Assembly: GCF_900019265.1 (NCBI RefSeq)
Contig: NZ_CYGX02000019.1
Location: 1 to 59,604 of the forward strand
Length of the DNA stretch: 59,604 nt
Source of the DNA: Paraburkholderia ribeironis
GTDB taxonomy: Bacteria; Pseudomonadota; Gammaproteobacteria; Burkholderiales; Burkholderiaceae
Direction of reading: 5' to 3'
Positions 43,595-52,869 of this stretch are shown here, in pieces. A program made the translations under genes and the position numbers. The first letter of the stretch is position 1. Each line of letters begins with the position of its first letter. The notes beneath the pieces were generated by a model. That model was not told the DNA's origin. It saw nothing but the letters and a program-made list of their open reading frames with translations, and made no database searches.

Positions 43595-43732
43595 TTCCAC
43601 ACCGCTTACCCAAATCCCAGCGCGTTCAACGTGTTAGCCCGCTTGTCAGATAGTTTTCAACAGGCTCTTCAACAAAAAACTGGGGATAAGTCAGTTGTCT
43701 TCAGTACGGACTCCCAGGTTTAGTTAGGCATG
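43583..43732. repeat. Right direct repeat of the Rhs island
   Basis: A 150-bp near-identical partner of 39287-39435, beginning within the end of immunity copy 4 and running across the NodT stop at 43720. It holds the fourth DnaA-box-like element (43654-43689, one base longer than the others). Confidence 0.9.
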
Positions 43733-45225
43733 CCGGCGCTCGCCGCTGGCGTAGATGACATTGCCGCTTCGACCAGCGGATTCCCCATCGCCTGAAACAA
43801 AGCCGCGGTGTCCGTCAAACGCGCGCTGGTATAGCGGATCTCATCGAGCTGAGCATTGCGAAACTGCTGCTCGCTCGAACGTGTCGCTGCGACCGGCAGC
43901 GCGCCCAGCCGATAACGTCCCGACGTCTCTTCGAACACGCCTTGCGCCGAGCGTGCGGCGACGTTCGCCGAGTCCAACGCCTGCGCATCATGTTCGAGCG
44001 CCGCGAGCGTGTCAGCAACATTCTGGAACGCAGCCAACACGGTCTGTTTGTACTGCGAGATCGTCGCGTCGTAGGTGTCCTGGGCCGCGCGTCGCTGCGC
44101 GACCAGCGCTCCGCCATGAAACAGCGGCTGCGACAACGACGCGCCGATGCTCCAGATCGCGCCTGCACCAGACAGCGCCACCGGCCAGCTAAAGCCGCCT
44201 TGTCCCATCGATGCGCTCAGCGACAGCGTCGGGAACATCTGCGCGGTCGCGACGCCGACATCGGCTGCGGCGGCCTTCACTGCGGCGTCGGCGGCCTGGA
44301 TGTCCGGCCGCGAACGCAGCAACTCCGACGGCACCACCACCGGCACCTGCTCCGGCACGTGCAGGCGCGCGAGATCGAGGTCATCGGGCGCGGCGTCCGG
44401 CGTGCGGCCGAGCAGCACTGCCAACGCGTGACGTGTGGTCAGCCATTGTTGCTTGAGCGTCGGCAGGCTCGCCGCCAGGCTCGCCGCGCTCTGTTGCGCG
44501 CTCAACTGATCGGCGTGCGAGACCGCGCCCAGCACATAGCGGCGCTGCGTGTCGCGCGCCTGGTCGTTGGCGATCGCCACGAGCCGCTCGGTGGTGTCGA
44601 TCTGCGCATGCAGCGCGGCGCTGGTGATCGCCGCCGTCACGATGTTGGCCGCCAGCGCACGGCGTGCGGCATCGAACTGGTAGACCTGTACGTTCACGCG
44701 TGCGGCGAGCGCGGCGTTAGCCAGACGCGACGCGCCGAACAGATCGAACGTGTAGTGCGCCTGCAATTGACCGACGAAGATGTTGTAGAGAAATGTGTTG
44801 GGGCCGATTTCGGGAATCGCCAGCGCGCGATTGCGGGTCGCCTGACCGCCCGCGTCGATGGTCGGCAGCAGCGAACTGCCGATCTGCGCGCGCAATTGCT
44901 CGCGGGCGGCGGCGAGATTCTTGTCGGTGGCGGCGAGTGTCGGGCTGTTGCGCAGACCTTCATCGACCAACGCGTTCAGCGCGTCCGACTGGTACTGCTT
45001 CCACCATTCGGGCACGGGCTTCGCGCCGACCACGAACTGCTGCGTGACGCCTTGTGCGGGCACAGTCTGCGTCGGCTGCGCGGCGGCGCCATAGTGCGCC
45101 GGCTGTGGCATCGCGGGCGGCTCGCCGCTCGGTCCGAACGAGCAGGCGGCGAGCGTGCAGGTGGCGACGGCAAGCACGCCGAACCGCGGATAGCGGGCGT
45201 ATCGGGAGAGTGCGAAAGTAGCCAT
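43720..45225 (-). CDS. RND efflux outer-membrane lipoprotein (NodT family)
   Basis: A 501-residue outer-membrane channel of the TolC/NodT type. A lipoprotein signal ends in TLAAC (about residue 22). Two OEP repeats follow, with landmarks YQSDALNALVDEGLRNSPTL, and the second-half VPSELLRSRPDIQAADAAVKAA (quoted in parts), typical of NodT. I start at the ATG at 45225, two bases before the RND stop and with GGGGA upstream; a TTG six bases further is possible. It is the last gene of the efflux operon, and its 3' end lies in the island's direct repeat. Confidence 0.9.
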   Translation of the reverse strand: MATFALSRYARYPRFGVLAVATCTLAACSFGPSGEPPAMPQPAHYGAAAQPTQTVPAQGVTQQFVVGAKPVPEWWKQYQSDALNALVDEGLRNSPTLAATDKNLAAAREQLRAQIGSSLLPTIDAGGQATRNRALAIPEIGPNTFLYNIFVGQLQAHYTFDLFGASRLANAALAARVNVQVYQFDAARRALAANIVTAAITSAALHAQIDTTERLVAIANDQARDTQRRYVLGAVSHADQLSAQQSAASLAASLPTLKQQWLTTRHALAVLLGRTPDAAPDDLDLARLHVPEQVPVVVPSELLRSRPDIQAADAAVKAAAADVGVATAQMFPTLSLSASMGQGGFSWPVALSGAGAIWSIGASLSQPLFHGGALVAQRRAAQDTYDATISQYKQTVLAAFQNVADTLAALEHDAQALDSANVAARSAQGVFEETSGRYRLGALPVAATRSSEQQFRNAQLDEIRYTSARLTDTAALFQAMGNPLVEAAMSSTPAASAGMPN

Positions 45226-45227
45226 GC

Positions 45228-48200
45228 TCAATTCCCCGTGTACGTCGCGCCGGGCGCGGACGGCGTCTGCGGTTCGCGTTCGTCGCCACGCACCCTGAAC
45301 GACGCGGCGTACAACGCCGGCAGATAGAACAGCGTGAGGATGGTCGCGCTCGTGATGCCGCCCATCAGCGCGGTCGCCATCGGGCCGAAGAAGTTCGAGC
45401 GCAACAGCGGAATCAGCGCGAGCACGGCGGCCGCCGCGGTCAACGTGATCGGCCGGAAGCGCCGCACGGTCGCGCCGACGATCGCGTCAAAACGCTTGTA
45501 CCCCGACGCGATATCCTGCTCGATCTGATCGACGAGAATCACCGAGTTGCGCATGATGATGCCGAACATCGCGATCACGCCGAGCATCGCGACGAAGCCG
45601 AACGGCTGGCCGAACAGCAGCAGCGTGAGGACCACGCCGATCAGCCCGAGCGGTGCGGTGAGCACGACCATCAGCACGCGCGCAAAGCTCTGCAACTGGA
45701 CCATCAGCAACGTCAGCACGGCGATCACCATGATCGGAATCTGTGCATTGATCGAAGTTTGGCCCTTTGCGCTTTCCTCGACCGAGCCGCCCACTTCGAT
45801 CCGGTAGCCGACCGGCAGCGTCGCGCGAATCGGGCGCAATGCGCGGTCGACCGCATGTGTGACGTCGATGCCTTGTGCACCTCGCGCGACGTCGGACTGC
45901 ACGGTGATGGTCGGCTGACGGTCGCGCTCCCAGATCACGCCGTACTCGAGGTCGTTGCGCAGATGGCCGAGCGTGCCGAGCGGCACCGGGCCATTCGGCG
46001 TGGGCATGGCCAGCGCGATGAGCTGCGAAGGATCGACGCGTTCGGCGCGCGGCGCGCGCAGGTCGACGCTGATCAGTTTGTCGCGTTCGCGGTACTGGGT
46101 GACTGTGTAGCCAGACAGCGTCATCGCGAGGAAGCTCGAAACGTCTTCGGAGCTCACGCCGAGTTCGCGGGCGCGCTTCTGGTCGATTTCGAAGCGCACC
46201 GAGCGCTCGGCGGGTTCGTCCCAGTCGAACTGCACGTTGCTGGTGCCGCGGTCCGCGCGCATGGTGGCGGCAACGCGTTCGGCGATCGAGCGCACGGTCG
46301 CGATGTCGTCGCCGCTCACGCGGAACTGCACCGGATAGCCGACCGGCGGTCCGTTCTCGAGGCGCGACAGGCGCGTGCGGATCGCCGGGAAGTTGTTGCG
46401 CAATTCCGGTTCGAGCCACTGCGCGAGCTTTTCGCGATCCTTCACCGACTTCGCCGTGATCACGAACTGCGCGAAATTGGGCTGCTGCAATTGCTGATCG
46501 AGCGGCAGATAGAAACGCGGTGCGCCCGTACCGACGAAGCTCACCGAATGGTCGATTTCCGGGCGGCCTGCCAGCGCCTTTTCGAGCCGCTGGGCCTGGC
46601 GCAACGTGGCATCGAACGAAGCGCCTTCCGGCAGACGCACGTCCACCAGCAACTCGGGACGGTCCGAACTCGGGAAGAACTGCTGCGGCACCAGGGTGAA
46701 GCCGGCCAGCGCCAGCACGAACAGCACGACGGTGATCGCCAGTACGACGAAGCGCCGCTCGATGCACCAGCCGATCCAGCCGCGCAAACGGGTATAGAAG
46801 CGGGTGTCGTAAATGTCGTGTTCGTGGTCTTCCGCTTCGTGCGCTTCACGTTTGCGCTCGGGCAGCATGTGATAACCGAGCAGCGGAATCAGCACGACGG
46901 CCGCGAGCCACGATGCGATCAGCGCGATCGCCGACACCTCGAAGATGGAGCGCGTGTATTCGCCGGTGCTCGATCGGGCCAACGCGATCGGCAGGAAACC
47001 CGCGACGGTCACGAGCGTGCCGGTCAGCATCGGAAACGCGGTGCTGGTGTACGCAAAGGCCGCTGCGCGGGTGCGGTTCCAGCCTTGCTCCAGCTTCACC
47101 GACATCATCTCGACCGCGATGATCGCGTCGTCGACGAGCAGCCCCAGCGCGAGCACCAGCGTGCCGAGCGACACCTTGTGCAGGCCGATGTCGAACAGAT
47201 ACATGCACAGCGCGGTGACGGCGAGCACCACCGGGATCGAGATCACCACCACCATGCCGGTGCGCACGCCGAGCGACACGAGGCTGACCACCAGCACGAT
47301 CCCGACGGCTTCGGCGACGGCTTCGAGAAAGTCGTCGACCGAGCGCGCGACCGCGTGCGGCATGCTCGATACTTCGACCAGTTGCAGGCCGGCGGGCAGC
47401 ATTTGGCGCAGCCGCGCGGTTTCCTGATCAAGCGCCTTGCCGAGGCGGATCACGTCGCCGCCCGGCTGCATCGTCACGCCGATGCCGAGCACGGCCTGGC
47501 CGCCAAAGCGCATTTGCGTGACGACCGGATCGTCGTAGCCGCGTTTGATCGTCGCGATGTCGCCGAGACGGAACGTGCGGCTGTTGATACGGATCAGCGT
47601 GTCGGCGAGCGCATTGACGTCGTTGAACTGGCCGGTGGGGCGCACGAACACGCGATCGTCGGTGGTGGTCAAGGTTCCCGACGGCGCGATGCTGTTCTGT
47701 GAATTGATCGCCTGGGCGAGTTGCTGGGGCGAAATGCCCAGACGCGTGAGTTGGGTGTTGGCGATCTCGATGTAGACGTGCTGATCCGGATCGCCGAAGT
47801 AATCGACCTTGCCGACGCCGGGCACGCGCAGCAGCACGGTGCGCAGCTCGTCCGCGTAATCGTGCAGTTGCGCGGCCGAGAAGCCGTCGCCTTCGAGCGT
47901 GTAGATGTTGGTGTAGACGTCGCCGAATTCGTCGTTGAAGAACGGGCCTTGAATGCCCGGCGGCAAGGTTGCCGCGATATCGCCGACTTTCTTGCGCACC
48001 TGATACCAGGTCTCGGGCACGTCCTTCACGGGCGCCGAGTCTTTCATCGTGAAGAACATCAGCGACTCGCCGGGGCGCGAATAGCTGCGCAGGAAATCGA
48101 TGGCGGGCGTTTCCTGCAACTTGCGGCCGATGCGATCCGTGACCTGTTCCTGCACCTGCCGCGCGGTCGCGCCGGGCCAGAAGGTGCGGATCACCATCAC

Positions 48201-48356
48201 GCGGAACGTGAACGGCGGGTCTTCGGATTGCGCGAGCCGTGTATAGGCGAGGATGCCGAACGCGGTGGCGAGCGCAATCAGGAATACGACCAGCGCCTGG
48301 TGGCGCAACGCCCACGCGGACAGGTTGAAGCGTCCTTCCTCTTGCGCAGTGCTCAT
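45228..48356 (-). CDS. RND efflux inner-membrane transporter
   Basis: A 1042-residue RND pump of the AcrB superfamily. It has twelve hydrophobic segments in two halves, each followed by a large periplasmic loop. The proton-relay region of TM4 reads LGLLVDDAIIAVEMM, with the paired aspartates. The N-terminus (FNLSAWALRHQALVVFLIALATAFG) and the FGQPFGFVAMLGVIAMFGIIMRNS block are typical. The start ATG overlaps the stop of the membrane-fusion gene (ATGA). The substrate cannot be predicted. A decayed copy of part of this gene lies at 39481-39666. Confidence 0.94.
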   Translation of the reverse strand: MSTAQEEGRFNLSAWALRHQALVVFLIALATAFGILAYTRLAQSEDPPFTFRVMVIRTFWPGATARQVQEQVTDRIGRKLQETPAIDFLRSYSRPGESLMFFTMKDSAPVKDVPETWYQVRKKVGDIAATLPPGIQGPFFNDEFGDVYTNIYTLEGDGFSAAQLHDYADELRTVLLRVPGVGKVDYFGDPDQHVYIEIANTQLTRLGISPQQLAQAINSQNSIAPSGTLTTTDDRVFVRPTGQFNDVNALADTLIRINSRTFRLGDIATIKRGYDDPVVTQMRFGGQAVLGIGVTMQPGGDVIRLGKALDQETARLRQMLPAGLQLVEVSSMPHAVARSVDDFLEAVAEAVGIVLVVSLVSLGVRTGMVVVISIPVVLAVTALCMYLFDIGLHKVSLGTLVLALGLLVDDAIIAVEMMSVKLEQGWNRTRAAAFAYTSTAFPMLTGTLVTVAGFLPIALARSSTGEYTRSIFEVSAIALIASWLAAVVLIPLLGYHMLPERKREAHEAEDHEHDIYDTRFYTRLRGWIGWCIERRFVVLAITVVLFVLALAGFTLVPQQFFPSSDRPELLVDVRLPEGASFDATLRQAQRLEKALAGRPEIDHSVSFVGTGAPRFYLPLDQQLQQPNFAQFVITAKSVKDREKLAQWLEPELRNNFPAIRTRLSRLENGPPVGYPVQFRVSGDDIATVRSIAERVAATMRADRGTSNVQFDWDEPAERSVRFEIDQKRARELGVSSEDVSSFLAMTLSGYTVTQYRERDKLISVDLRAPRAERVDPSQLIALAMPTPNGPVPLGTLGHLRNDLEYGVIWERDRQPTITVQSDVARGAQGIDVTHAVDRALRPIRATLPVGYRIEVGGSVEESAKGQTSINAQIPIMVIAVLTLLMVQLQSFARVLMVVLTAPLGLIGVVLTLLLFGQPFGFVAMLGVIAMFGIIMRNSVILVDQIEQDIASGYKRFDAIVGATVRRFRPITLTAAAAVLALIPLLRSNFFGPMATALMGGITSATILTLFYLPALYAASFRVRGDEREPQTPSAPGATYTGN

Positions 48357-49528
48357 GAAGCGAAGTCCTCGGGATGCAGCGGCGCGATCGCGCGGACCTT
48401 CTCGCCGGCGCTCGCGGTATGCACGCCTTGCAGCACGACGCGCTCGCCGTCCTTGAGTCCCGCGCCGATCACGATGGTGCGCTCGTTGTAGCGCGTGACC
48501 GTGACGCGGCGCAATTCCAGCGTGTCGTCAGCGGCGCGCACGACCCACACGGCCGGCTGCCGGCCTTCATGGAACAACGCGGTAACGGGCAAGATGAACG
48601 CAGCATTCTGATTCGCCGCGCCATTGGACGACCACGCCGCGCCGGATGTGACATCGGCGGTCATGCCCAGACGCACGTCGGGGCCGGGCTCGTTCAGTGT
48701 GAGTCGAGCGCGCCAGGTGCGGCTTTGCGGGTCGGCGGTGGGCGACAGCTCGCGCACGCGTGCGGTGAACCTGCGCCCCGGCAGCGCGGCGAGCGTGACG
48801 CTGGCGGGTTGCCCGACGGCGAACGCGGCGAGCGCGCTTTCCGGCACATCGCAGAGCACGTCGGTGTCGCCGCTCCACGCGAGGTTGTAGACGGGCTGAC
48901 CCGCGGACACGTTCTGGCCGGTGTCGGCCTGTTCCGCAGTGATCACGCCAGCATGGCCGGCGACCAGCGTGGTGTATTGCAACTGGTTCTTCGACAAGGC
49001 CGCCTGTTGCGCCGCCTGGTCGCGCCGCGCGAGCGCGGACGCATAGGCGTTGGTGCTCTGTTCGAGCTGGGCGGGCGCGATCAGGTTTTCTTTCGCCTGC
49101 GCCTGGTCGCGATCGAGTTGTTGCTTCGCGTAGAGGAGGCCGTGCTGCGCCGCCTCGAGTTGCGCCTGCGCGCTCGCGGCGCTCTTCTGCGCATCGGCCG
49201 GGTCGAGCAGGGCGACGATCTGCCCGCTCTTCACGACGTCGCCCAGGCGCACGCGCCGCTCGATGATCTTGCCGCTCACGCGAAACGACAGCGGCGTGGC
49301 ATAACGCGCCTGCACTTCGCCGGGCAACGACGCGGCCGGCATCGCCTGGCCGTCCGCGTGCACCGCGACCGCGACCACAGGGCGCGGCGCGGGCGCCGCC
49401 ACTTCTTTCTTCGAGCACGCGCTCAGCGCGACGACGCCGGCCAGCGCAACGGCACAAGCTGCGCGGCGCACCTGCCGGTGCGATGGCCAGCGCATCGCTG
49501 ACGATGCGGGAGGACCGGGACGCTTCAC
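48353..49528 (-). CDS. RND efflux periplasmic adaptor (membrane fusion protein)
   Basis: A 391-residue adaptor of the HlyD/AcrA family, with a lipobox near residue 38 (ALSACSKKE). A lipoyl half (VRLGDVVKSGQIVALLDPAD), an alpha-helical hairpin, and barrel domains containing GQPVYNLAWSGDTDVLCDVPE follow. The GTG at 49528 has GGGG five bases upstream and is preferred; an ATG at 49495 also keeps the lipobox. First gene of the MFP-RND-NodT operon, divergent from a TetR gene with a palindrome between. Confidence 0.9.
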   Translation of the reverse strand: MKRPGPPASSAMRWPSHRQVRRAACAVALAGVVALSACSKKEVAAPAPRPVVAVAVHADGQAMPAASLPGEVQARYATPLSFRVSGKIIERRVRLGDVVKSGQIVALLDPADAQKSAASAQAQLEAAQHGLLYAKQQLDRDQAQAKENLIAPAQLEQSTNAYASALARRDQAAQQAALSKNQLQYTTLVAGHAGVITAEQADTGQNVSAGQPVYNLAWSGDTDVLCDVPESALAAFAVGQPASVTLAALPGRRFTARVRELSPTADPQSRTWRARLTLNEPGPDVRLGMTADVTSGAAWSSNGAANQNAAFILPVTALFHEGRQPAVWVVRAADDTLELRRVTVTRYNERTIVIGAGLKDGERVVLQGVHTASAGEKVRAIAPLHPEDFAS

Positions 49529-49643
49529 AATTACCCCAACTAGAGACAGCGAACCAACACGGCAAGCCGCAGCGGCCCGCCAGCAAAGACGCGCAGGCCG
49601 TTCATGCAATTGGCATACGCATCTGACTTGGAATGACGAAATG

Positions 49644-49671
49644 CATTCTAATACATACATGTATTTGAATG
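49644..49671. promoter_or_regulatory. 28-bp palindrome, likely TetR operator
   Basis: CATTC-T-AATACAT-AC-ATGTATT-T-GAATG is a near-perfect palindrome with a single mismatched pair. It lies midway between the divergent efflux operon and the TetR gene, in an AT-rich pocket that also holds TTGGAATTC-like promoter parts. A further GAATG / GCATTC pair lies next to it at 49631-49648. Confidence 0.75.
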
Positions 49672-49713
49672 GGAATATGAATTGGAATTCTTTTCGGTGC
49701 TAGACTTGCGCCC

Positions 49714-50331
49714 ATGAAACGTCAACGACTCACCCGCGAACAAAGCAAGGACCAGACGCGCGAGCGTCTGCTGGACGCTGCGCAAGCGATTTTTATGAAA
49801 AAGGGCTTTGTCGCGGCGAGTGTCGAAGACATCGCCGCGGCGGCAGGTTATACGCGCGGCGCGTTCTATTCGAACTTCCGCAGCAAGAGTGAACTGTTCC
49901 TGGAGCTATTGCGGCGCGATCACGAAGCGATGCAGGCGGGCTTGCAGGCCATCTTCGAAAGTGCGGCGGGGCGCGAGGAGATGGAAGCGCGCGTGCTGCA
50001 TTACTACAGCATGCTGCATCGCGAGAACAAATGCTTTCTGCTGTGGGTCGAGGCGAAACTGCTCGCGGTACGCGACGGCCGCTTCCGGTTGCGCTTTAAC
50101 GCGTTCATGCACGAGAAGCTCGAACAGTTGGGCGCGTATATCCGCGAGTTTTCGACGCGCGTCGGCACGCCGGTGTTGATGCCGCCCGAGCAACTGGCAC
50201 TCGGTTTGATGGGCTTGTGCGACGGCGTGCAGTTCTTCTACACGGTCGACCCGCAGAATGTGCCGACGGAGATGGCGGAGACCGTGCTGGCGGGATTTTT
50301 CTCGCGCGTGGTGTTCGGGCGGGAGGCGTGA
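49714..50331 (+). CDS. TetR-family repressor of the efflux operon
   Basis: A 205-residue TetR-type regulator. The N-terminal helix-turn-helix is clear (RERLLDAAQAIFMKKGF, then SVEDIAAAAGYTRGAFYSNFRSKSELFLELL in parts), close to the AcrR/TtgR-like branch. The C-terminal domain (about 70-200) would bind the inducer. It is divergent from the RND operon and most likely represses that operon and itself through the palindrome at 49644 (inference by arrangement). Confidence 0.9.
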   Translation: MKRQRLTREQSKDQTRERLLDAAQAIFMKKGFVAASVEDIAAAAGYTRGAFYSNFRSKSELFLELLRRDHEAMQAGLQAIFESAAGREEMEARVLHYYSMLHRENKCFLLWVEAKLLAVRDGRFRLRFNAFMHEKLEQLGAYIREFSTRVGTPVLMPPEQLALGLMGLCDGVQFFYTVDPQNVPTEMAETVLAGFFSRVVFGREA

Positions 50332-50473
50332 TCGGCAGGGGGCGCGCACGAAAACGCGAGCGGGGGCGGTTGGTTCAGGCTGGGCCGCTACTTGAGCCGT
50401 GCCGAGCAAAAGGCGCCACTGGAGAGCGGCGCTGCGCAACGCAACGTATGGCGTGTAGAGCTGATGCGCTGCA

Positions 50474-50686
50474 TCAGTTGATCGGCAACTGCTCGCAAAT
50501 GTTGACGGCCGGCGCCGCGCAGGCGAATGAGTACTGTCCGCTGTCGAGCACGATCTGTTCGCCGGCATGCAGGACGACCTTGATATCCGGGCAGCGTTCA
50601 TAGGCGATGAACGCCGAACAGGCTGCGGCGGACCAGCAGACCAGCGAAAACGCGATTTTTTCGAAGAGTTGAAAACGTTGGGTCAT
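50474..50686 (-). CDS. Small exported or membrane protein, unknown
   Basis: A 70-residue protein. Residues 10-28 (KIAFSLVCWSAAACSAFIAY) could be a signal anchor, followed by a short domain with four cysteines in total (CPDIKV, FACAAPAVNICEQL). AAAGGAAA stands about 11 bases before the ATG. I do not recognise the family. Its position between two regulators gives no clue. Confidence 0.5.
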   Translation of the reverse strand: MTQRFQLFEKIAFSLVCWSAAACSAFIAYERCPDIKVVLHAGEQIVLDSGQYSFACAAPAVNICEQLPIN

Positions 50687-50944
50687 AGCGGTTGATTTCC
50701 TTTCGGCCGCTATATTACCAGCATACTAGGGTTTATACCTAGTCAGAATCCGGGGCAGGCATCGCGACGCCTGTCACAGGCGCCTCGCCAATCTGTCCGG
50801 AATGTCATGTTCAGGTCAGCGTTGGGACAGGGTCGGGTCGATACAATCGATTCGTTGGGCAAACCCGTGCGCGCCTTGCCGCGCGGGTCGACATAGGCGG
50901 CAAAGGTTGCGCCGGCCCGGCTTCACCGAGGCAGGAGTCGTCCC

Positions 50945-51994
50945 ATGAATCAACTGCAGTCGATGCGCGTGTTCGTCAAGGTGGCGGACCTCGGCAGTTT
51001 CGTCGGCGCGGCGAACGCGTTGGATCTTTCCTCCGCAGTGGTGACGCGGCACGTCGCCGATCTGGAAGCGCGGCTCGGCACGCGTCTGCTCAATCGCACC
51101 ACCCGCCGTCTGTCGCTGACCGAATCCGGCGCAACTTATCTGGAGCGGGTGCGCCACATTCTCGACGACCTCGAAGGCGTCGAGCAGATGGTCGTGGCCC
51201 GCAATCACGAACCGGTCGGCACCTTGCGGATCGTCGCACCGGTGGTGTTCGGGCTGCATAGCCTCGCGCCGGTGGTGCAGTCGTACGCGGCGCGCTATCC
51301 GGACGTGGTGCCGGATGTCACGCTCGCGGATCGCCAGGTCGATCTGGTCGAAGAGGGCTTCGACGTCGGCATTCTCATCGCGCGGCACATGCGCAGTGCG
51401 AGCATCGTCACGCGACGCCTGATGACCGGCCACCTGACCGTCTGCGCGACGCCCGCGTATCTGGCGCAACACGGCACGCCGACGCGTCCCGAGCATCTGC
51501 TGGAGCATCCGTGTCTGAGCCGACCGTCCGAACAGGGCGGCGAGGAGCGGGTGTTCAGCGGACCGGACGGCGACGTGCGGGTGCGGCCGGTCAATGCGGT
51601 CGCCGCGAACAATACCGAGATGCTCCGGCAATTCGCACTGCTAGGTATGGGTGTGGCGATCCTGCCGAGCTATCTGATCGGCCGGGATCTGGCGTCCGGC
51701 AGGCTCGTGCCGTTGCTCGGCGATTACCGGTTACCGCAGATCGAGATCACGATCGCGTATCCGAGCCGCCTTCACTTGCCGGCCAAGGTGCGTACTTTTA
51801 TCGATCACCTTGTCGAGCATTTCGAGCAGAGCGGCCAGCAGGCCGGAGATACGCGGAACGTGACGCCGGCGAGCGCGGTCGGCGACGCGTCGTGCGAGGC
51901 GGATGAACCGAGGGTGTCCGCATTCTCGCCCAGCATGGCGCGGCGCCTGTCGAAGGCGTCGCGCACGCGAATGGTGGCGGCGTCGCAGGGTTGA
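50945..51994 (+). CDS. LysR-family regulator with C-terminal extension
   Basis: A 349-residue LysR regulator. The DNA-binding helix region is MNQLQSMRVFVKVADLGSFVGAANALDLSSAVVTRHVADLE (landmarks in parts), and the effector domain covers about 90-300. It belongs to the common branch with RRLSLTESGATYLERVR. About 45 residues after the domain are extra, Ser/Arg/Ala-rich and without fold signs. A weak GAGGCAGGAG site precedes the ATG. The target gene is not evident; the left neighbour gap 50687-50944 holds nothing else I can name. Confidence 0.88.
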   Translation: MNQLQSMRVFVKVADLGSFVGAANALDLSSAVVTRHVADLEARLGTRLLNRTTRRLSLTESGATYLERVRHILDDLEGVEQMVVARNHEPVGTLRIVAPVVFGLHSLAPVVQSYAARYPDVVPDVTLADRQVDLVEEGFDVGILIARHMRSASIVTRRLMTGHLTVCATPAYLAQHGTPTRPEHLLEHPCLSRPSEQGGEERVFSGPDGDVRVRPVNAVAANNTEMLRQFALLGMGVAILPSYLIGRDLASGRLVPLLGDYRLPQIEITIAYPSRLHLPAKVRTFIDHLVEHFEQSGQQAGDTRNVTPASAVGDASCEADEPRVSAFSPSMARRLSKASRTRMVAASQG

Positions 51995-52092
51995 GTGGTC
52001 GGGATGGCTTGGGCGGTTTGAGTGCTTTGAGCAGCGGCGCGTCGACGCGCGCCGCGTTTGGCCTTGCTTGCAGCTTCGGGACGAACGTTGAA

Positions 52093-52128
52093 GGATCAGA
52101 ACGGATCCAGAACGGATCGGGAACGGAT
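52093..52128. repeat. GGATC-GAAC short tandem repeat
   Basis: GGATCAGAAC, GGATCCAGAAC, GGATCGGGAAC, GGATCACC: four 10-11 base units between the convergent LysR and DUF2795 genes. Confidence 0.7.
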
Positions 52129-52138
52129 CACCAGGGGC

Positions 52139-52369
52139 TTATGCGCCCAGCCCCGGACCGTAGTTGCCGCTGATCAGGCGCGTGACGGAGTCGATGTCGA
52201 CGTAATCCTGCTCCGGCATGCCGTCGAGCATCGCCAACACTTCATTGCTCGCGCCGGCTTCGCGTGCGGCGTCGACGAGGGCGTCCTTGTTGGTTGGAAA
52301 GTGGACTTCGCTCAGAAGGTCGGCGATCTGCAAGTCGATCGATTCGCCGGGAATAGCCGAGGCTGTCAT
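52139..52369 (-). CDS. DUF2795 protein
   Basis: A 76-residue acidic protein of the DUF2795 family: LQIADLLSEVHFPTNKDALVDAAREAGASNEVLAMLDGMP and a final EQDYVDIDSVTRLISGN (landmarks in parts). The function is unknown. AGGAG lies six bases before the ATG at 52369, which rules out the longer upstream start that would read through a repeat-rich leader. Confidence 0.85.
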   Translation of the reverse strand: MTASAIPGESIDLQIADLLSEVHFPTNKDALVDAAREAGASNEVLAMLDGMPEQDYVDIDSVTRLISGNYGPGLGA

Positions 52370-52490
52370 GCAATGCTCCTGTATTGGCGCTGGGACCGGT
52401 TGTTGACGCTGGAGGGGAAGGATACTCGCAGGCGCGCACACAATGTACCGCCGGGTTGGCCCGAGAACCCAGCTCTGAACCTGCACCAAA

Positions 52491-52575
52491 CCCGATCTCG
52501 AAACCCGATCTCGAAACCCGGCCTCGAAACCAGACCTCGAAACCAGACCTCGAAACCAGACCTCGAAACCCGGCC
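52491..52575. repeat. 13-bp tandem repeat, 6.5 units
   Basis: Six full units of CCCGATCTCGAAA or CCAGACCTCGAAA plus a half unit, in exact 13-bp register, between the DUF2795 gene and the next small gene. The two spellings are ordered as 2 + 1 (CCCGGCCTCGAAA) + 3. Confidence 0.92.
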
Positions 52576-52614
52576 TTCACGCCGCCAACCCATCGAGCGC
52601 GATCGTGACCGCGC

Positions 52615-52869
52615 TCAGGTCTGCAAATGCTCGTTCTGCGCGTGCAAGCCGCGCTCGAGATGGCGCGATTTGGGCAGTGCAATATGCTCCCACCGTTGCG
52701 GGCGGATATCGTCCGGGGCGGCGACATCGGGGGCGGGTGGCGCAACCGGAGCCGCATTGGCGCGCTCGGCAAGGCTAATGGCATTCGTGCTGTCCGGCGC
52801 GGTGTGAACTGGCGCGGCAAAGCACGAGGCGGACAGCGTCACCATGGTCAACAGTGTCGAGGTTTTCAT
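52615..52869 (-). CDS. Small secreted Ala/Pro-rich protein
   Basis: An 84-residue protein with a clear signal peptide (MKTSTLLTMVTLSASCFAAP, cleavage near residue 18-24). A short mature part follows, with SLAERANAAP and PPAPDVAAPDD, ending in a basic, His-containing tail (HIALPKSRHLERGLHAQNEHLQT, landmark in parts). AGGAGG precedes the start at a good distance, which is the main support for its being real. Family unknown. Confidence 0.6.
   Translation of the reverse strand: MKTSTLLTMVTLSASCFAAPVHTAPDSTNAISLAERANAAPVAPPAPDVAAPDDIRPQRWEHIALPKSRHLERGLHAQNEHLQT

Noticed and set aside
39287..43732. Insertion sequence or integron bounded by the direct repeats
   Set aside because: No transposase, integrase or terminal inverted repeats; the repeats are explained by duplication of local sequence including the NodT end.
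45759..47702. 647-codon open frame antisense to the RND permease
   Set aside because: His/Arg/Asp-rich shadow with no domain signs.
52491..52575. CRISPR array
   Set aside because: The 13-bp units are directly adjacent with no spacers, and there are no cas genes.
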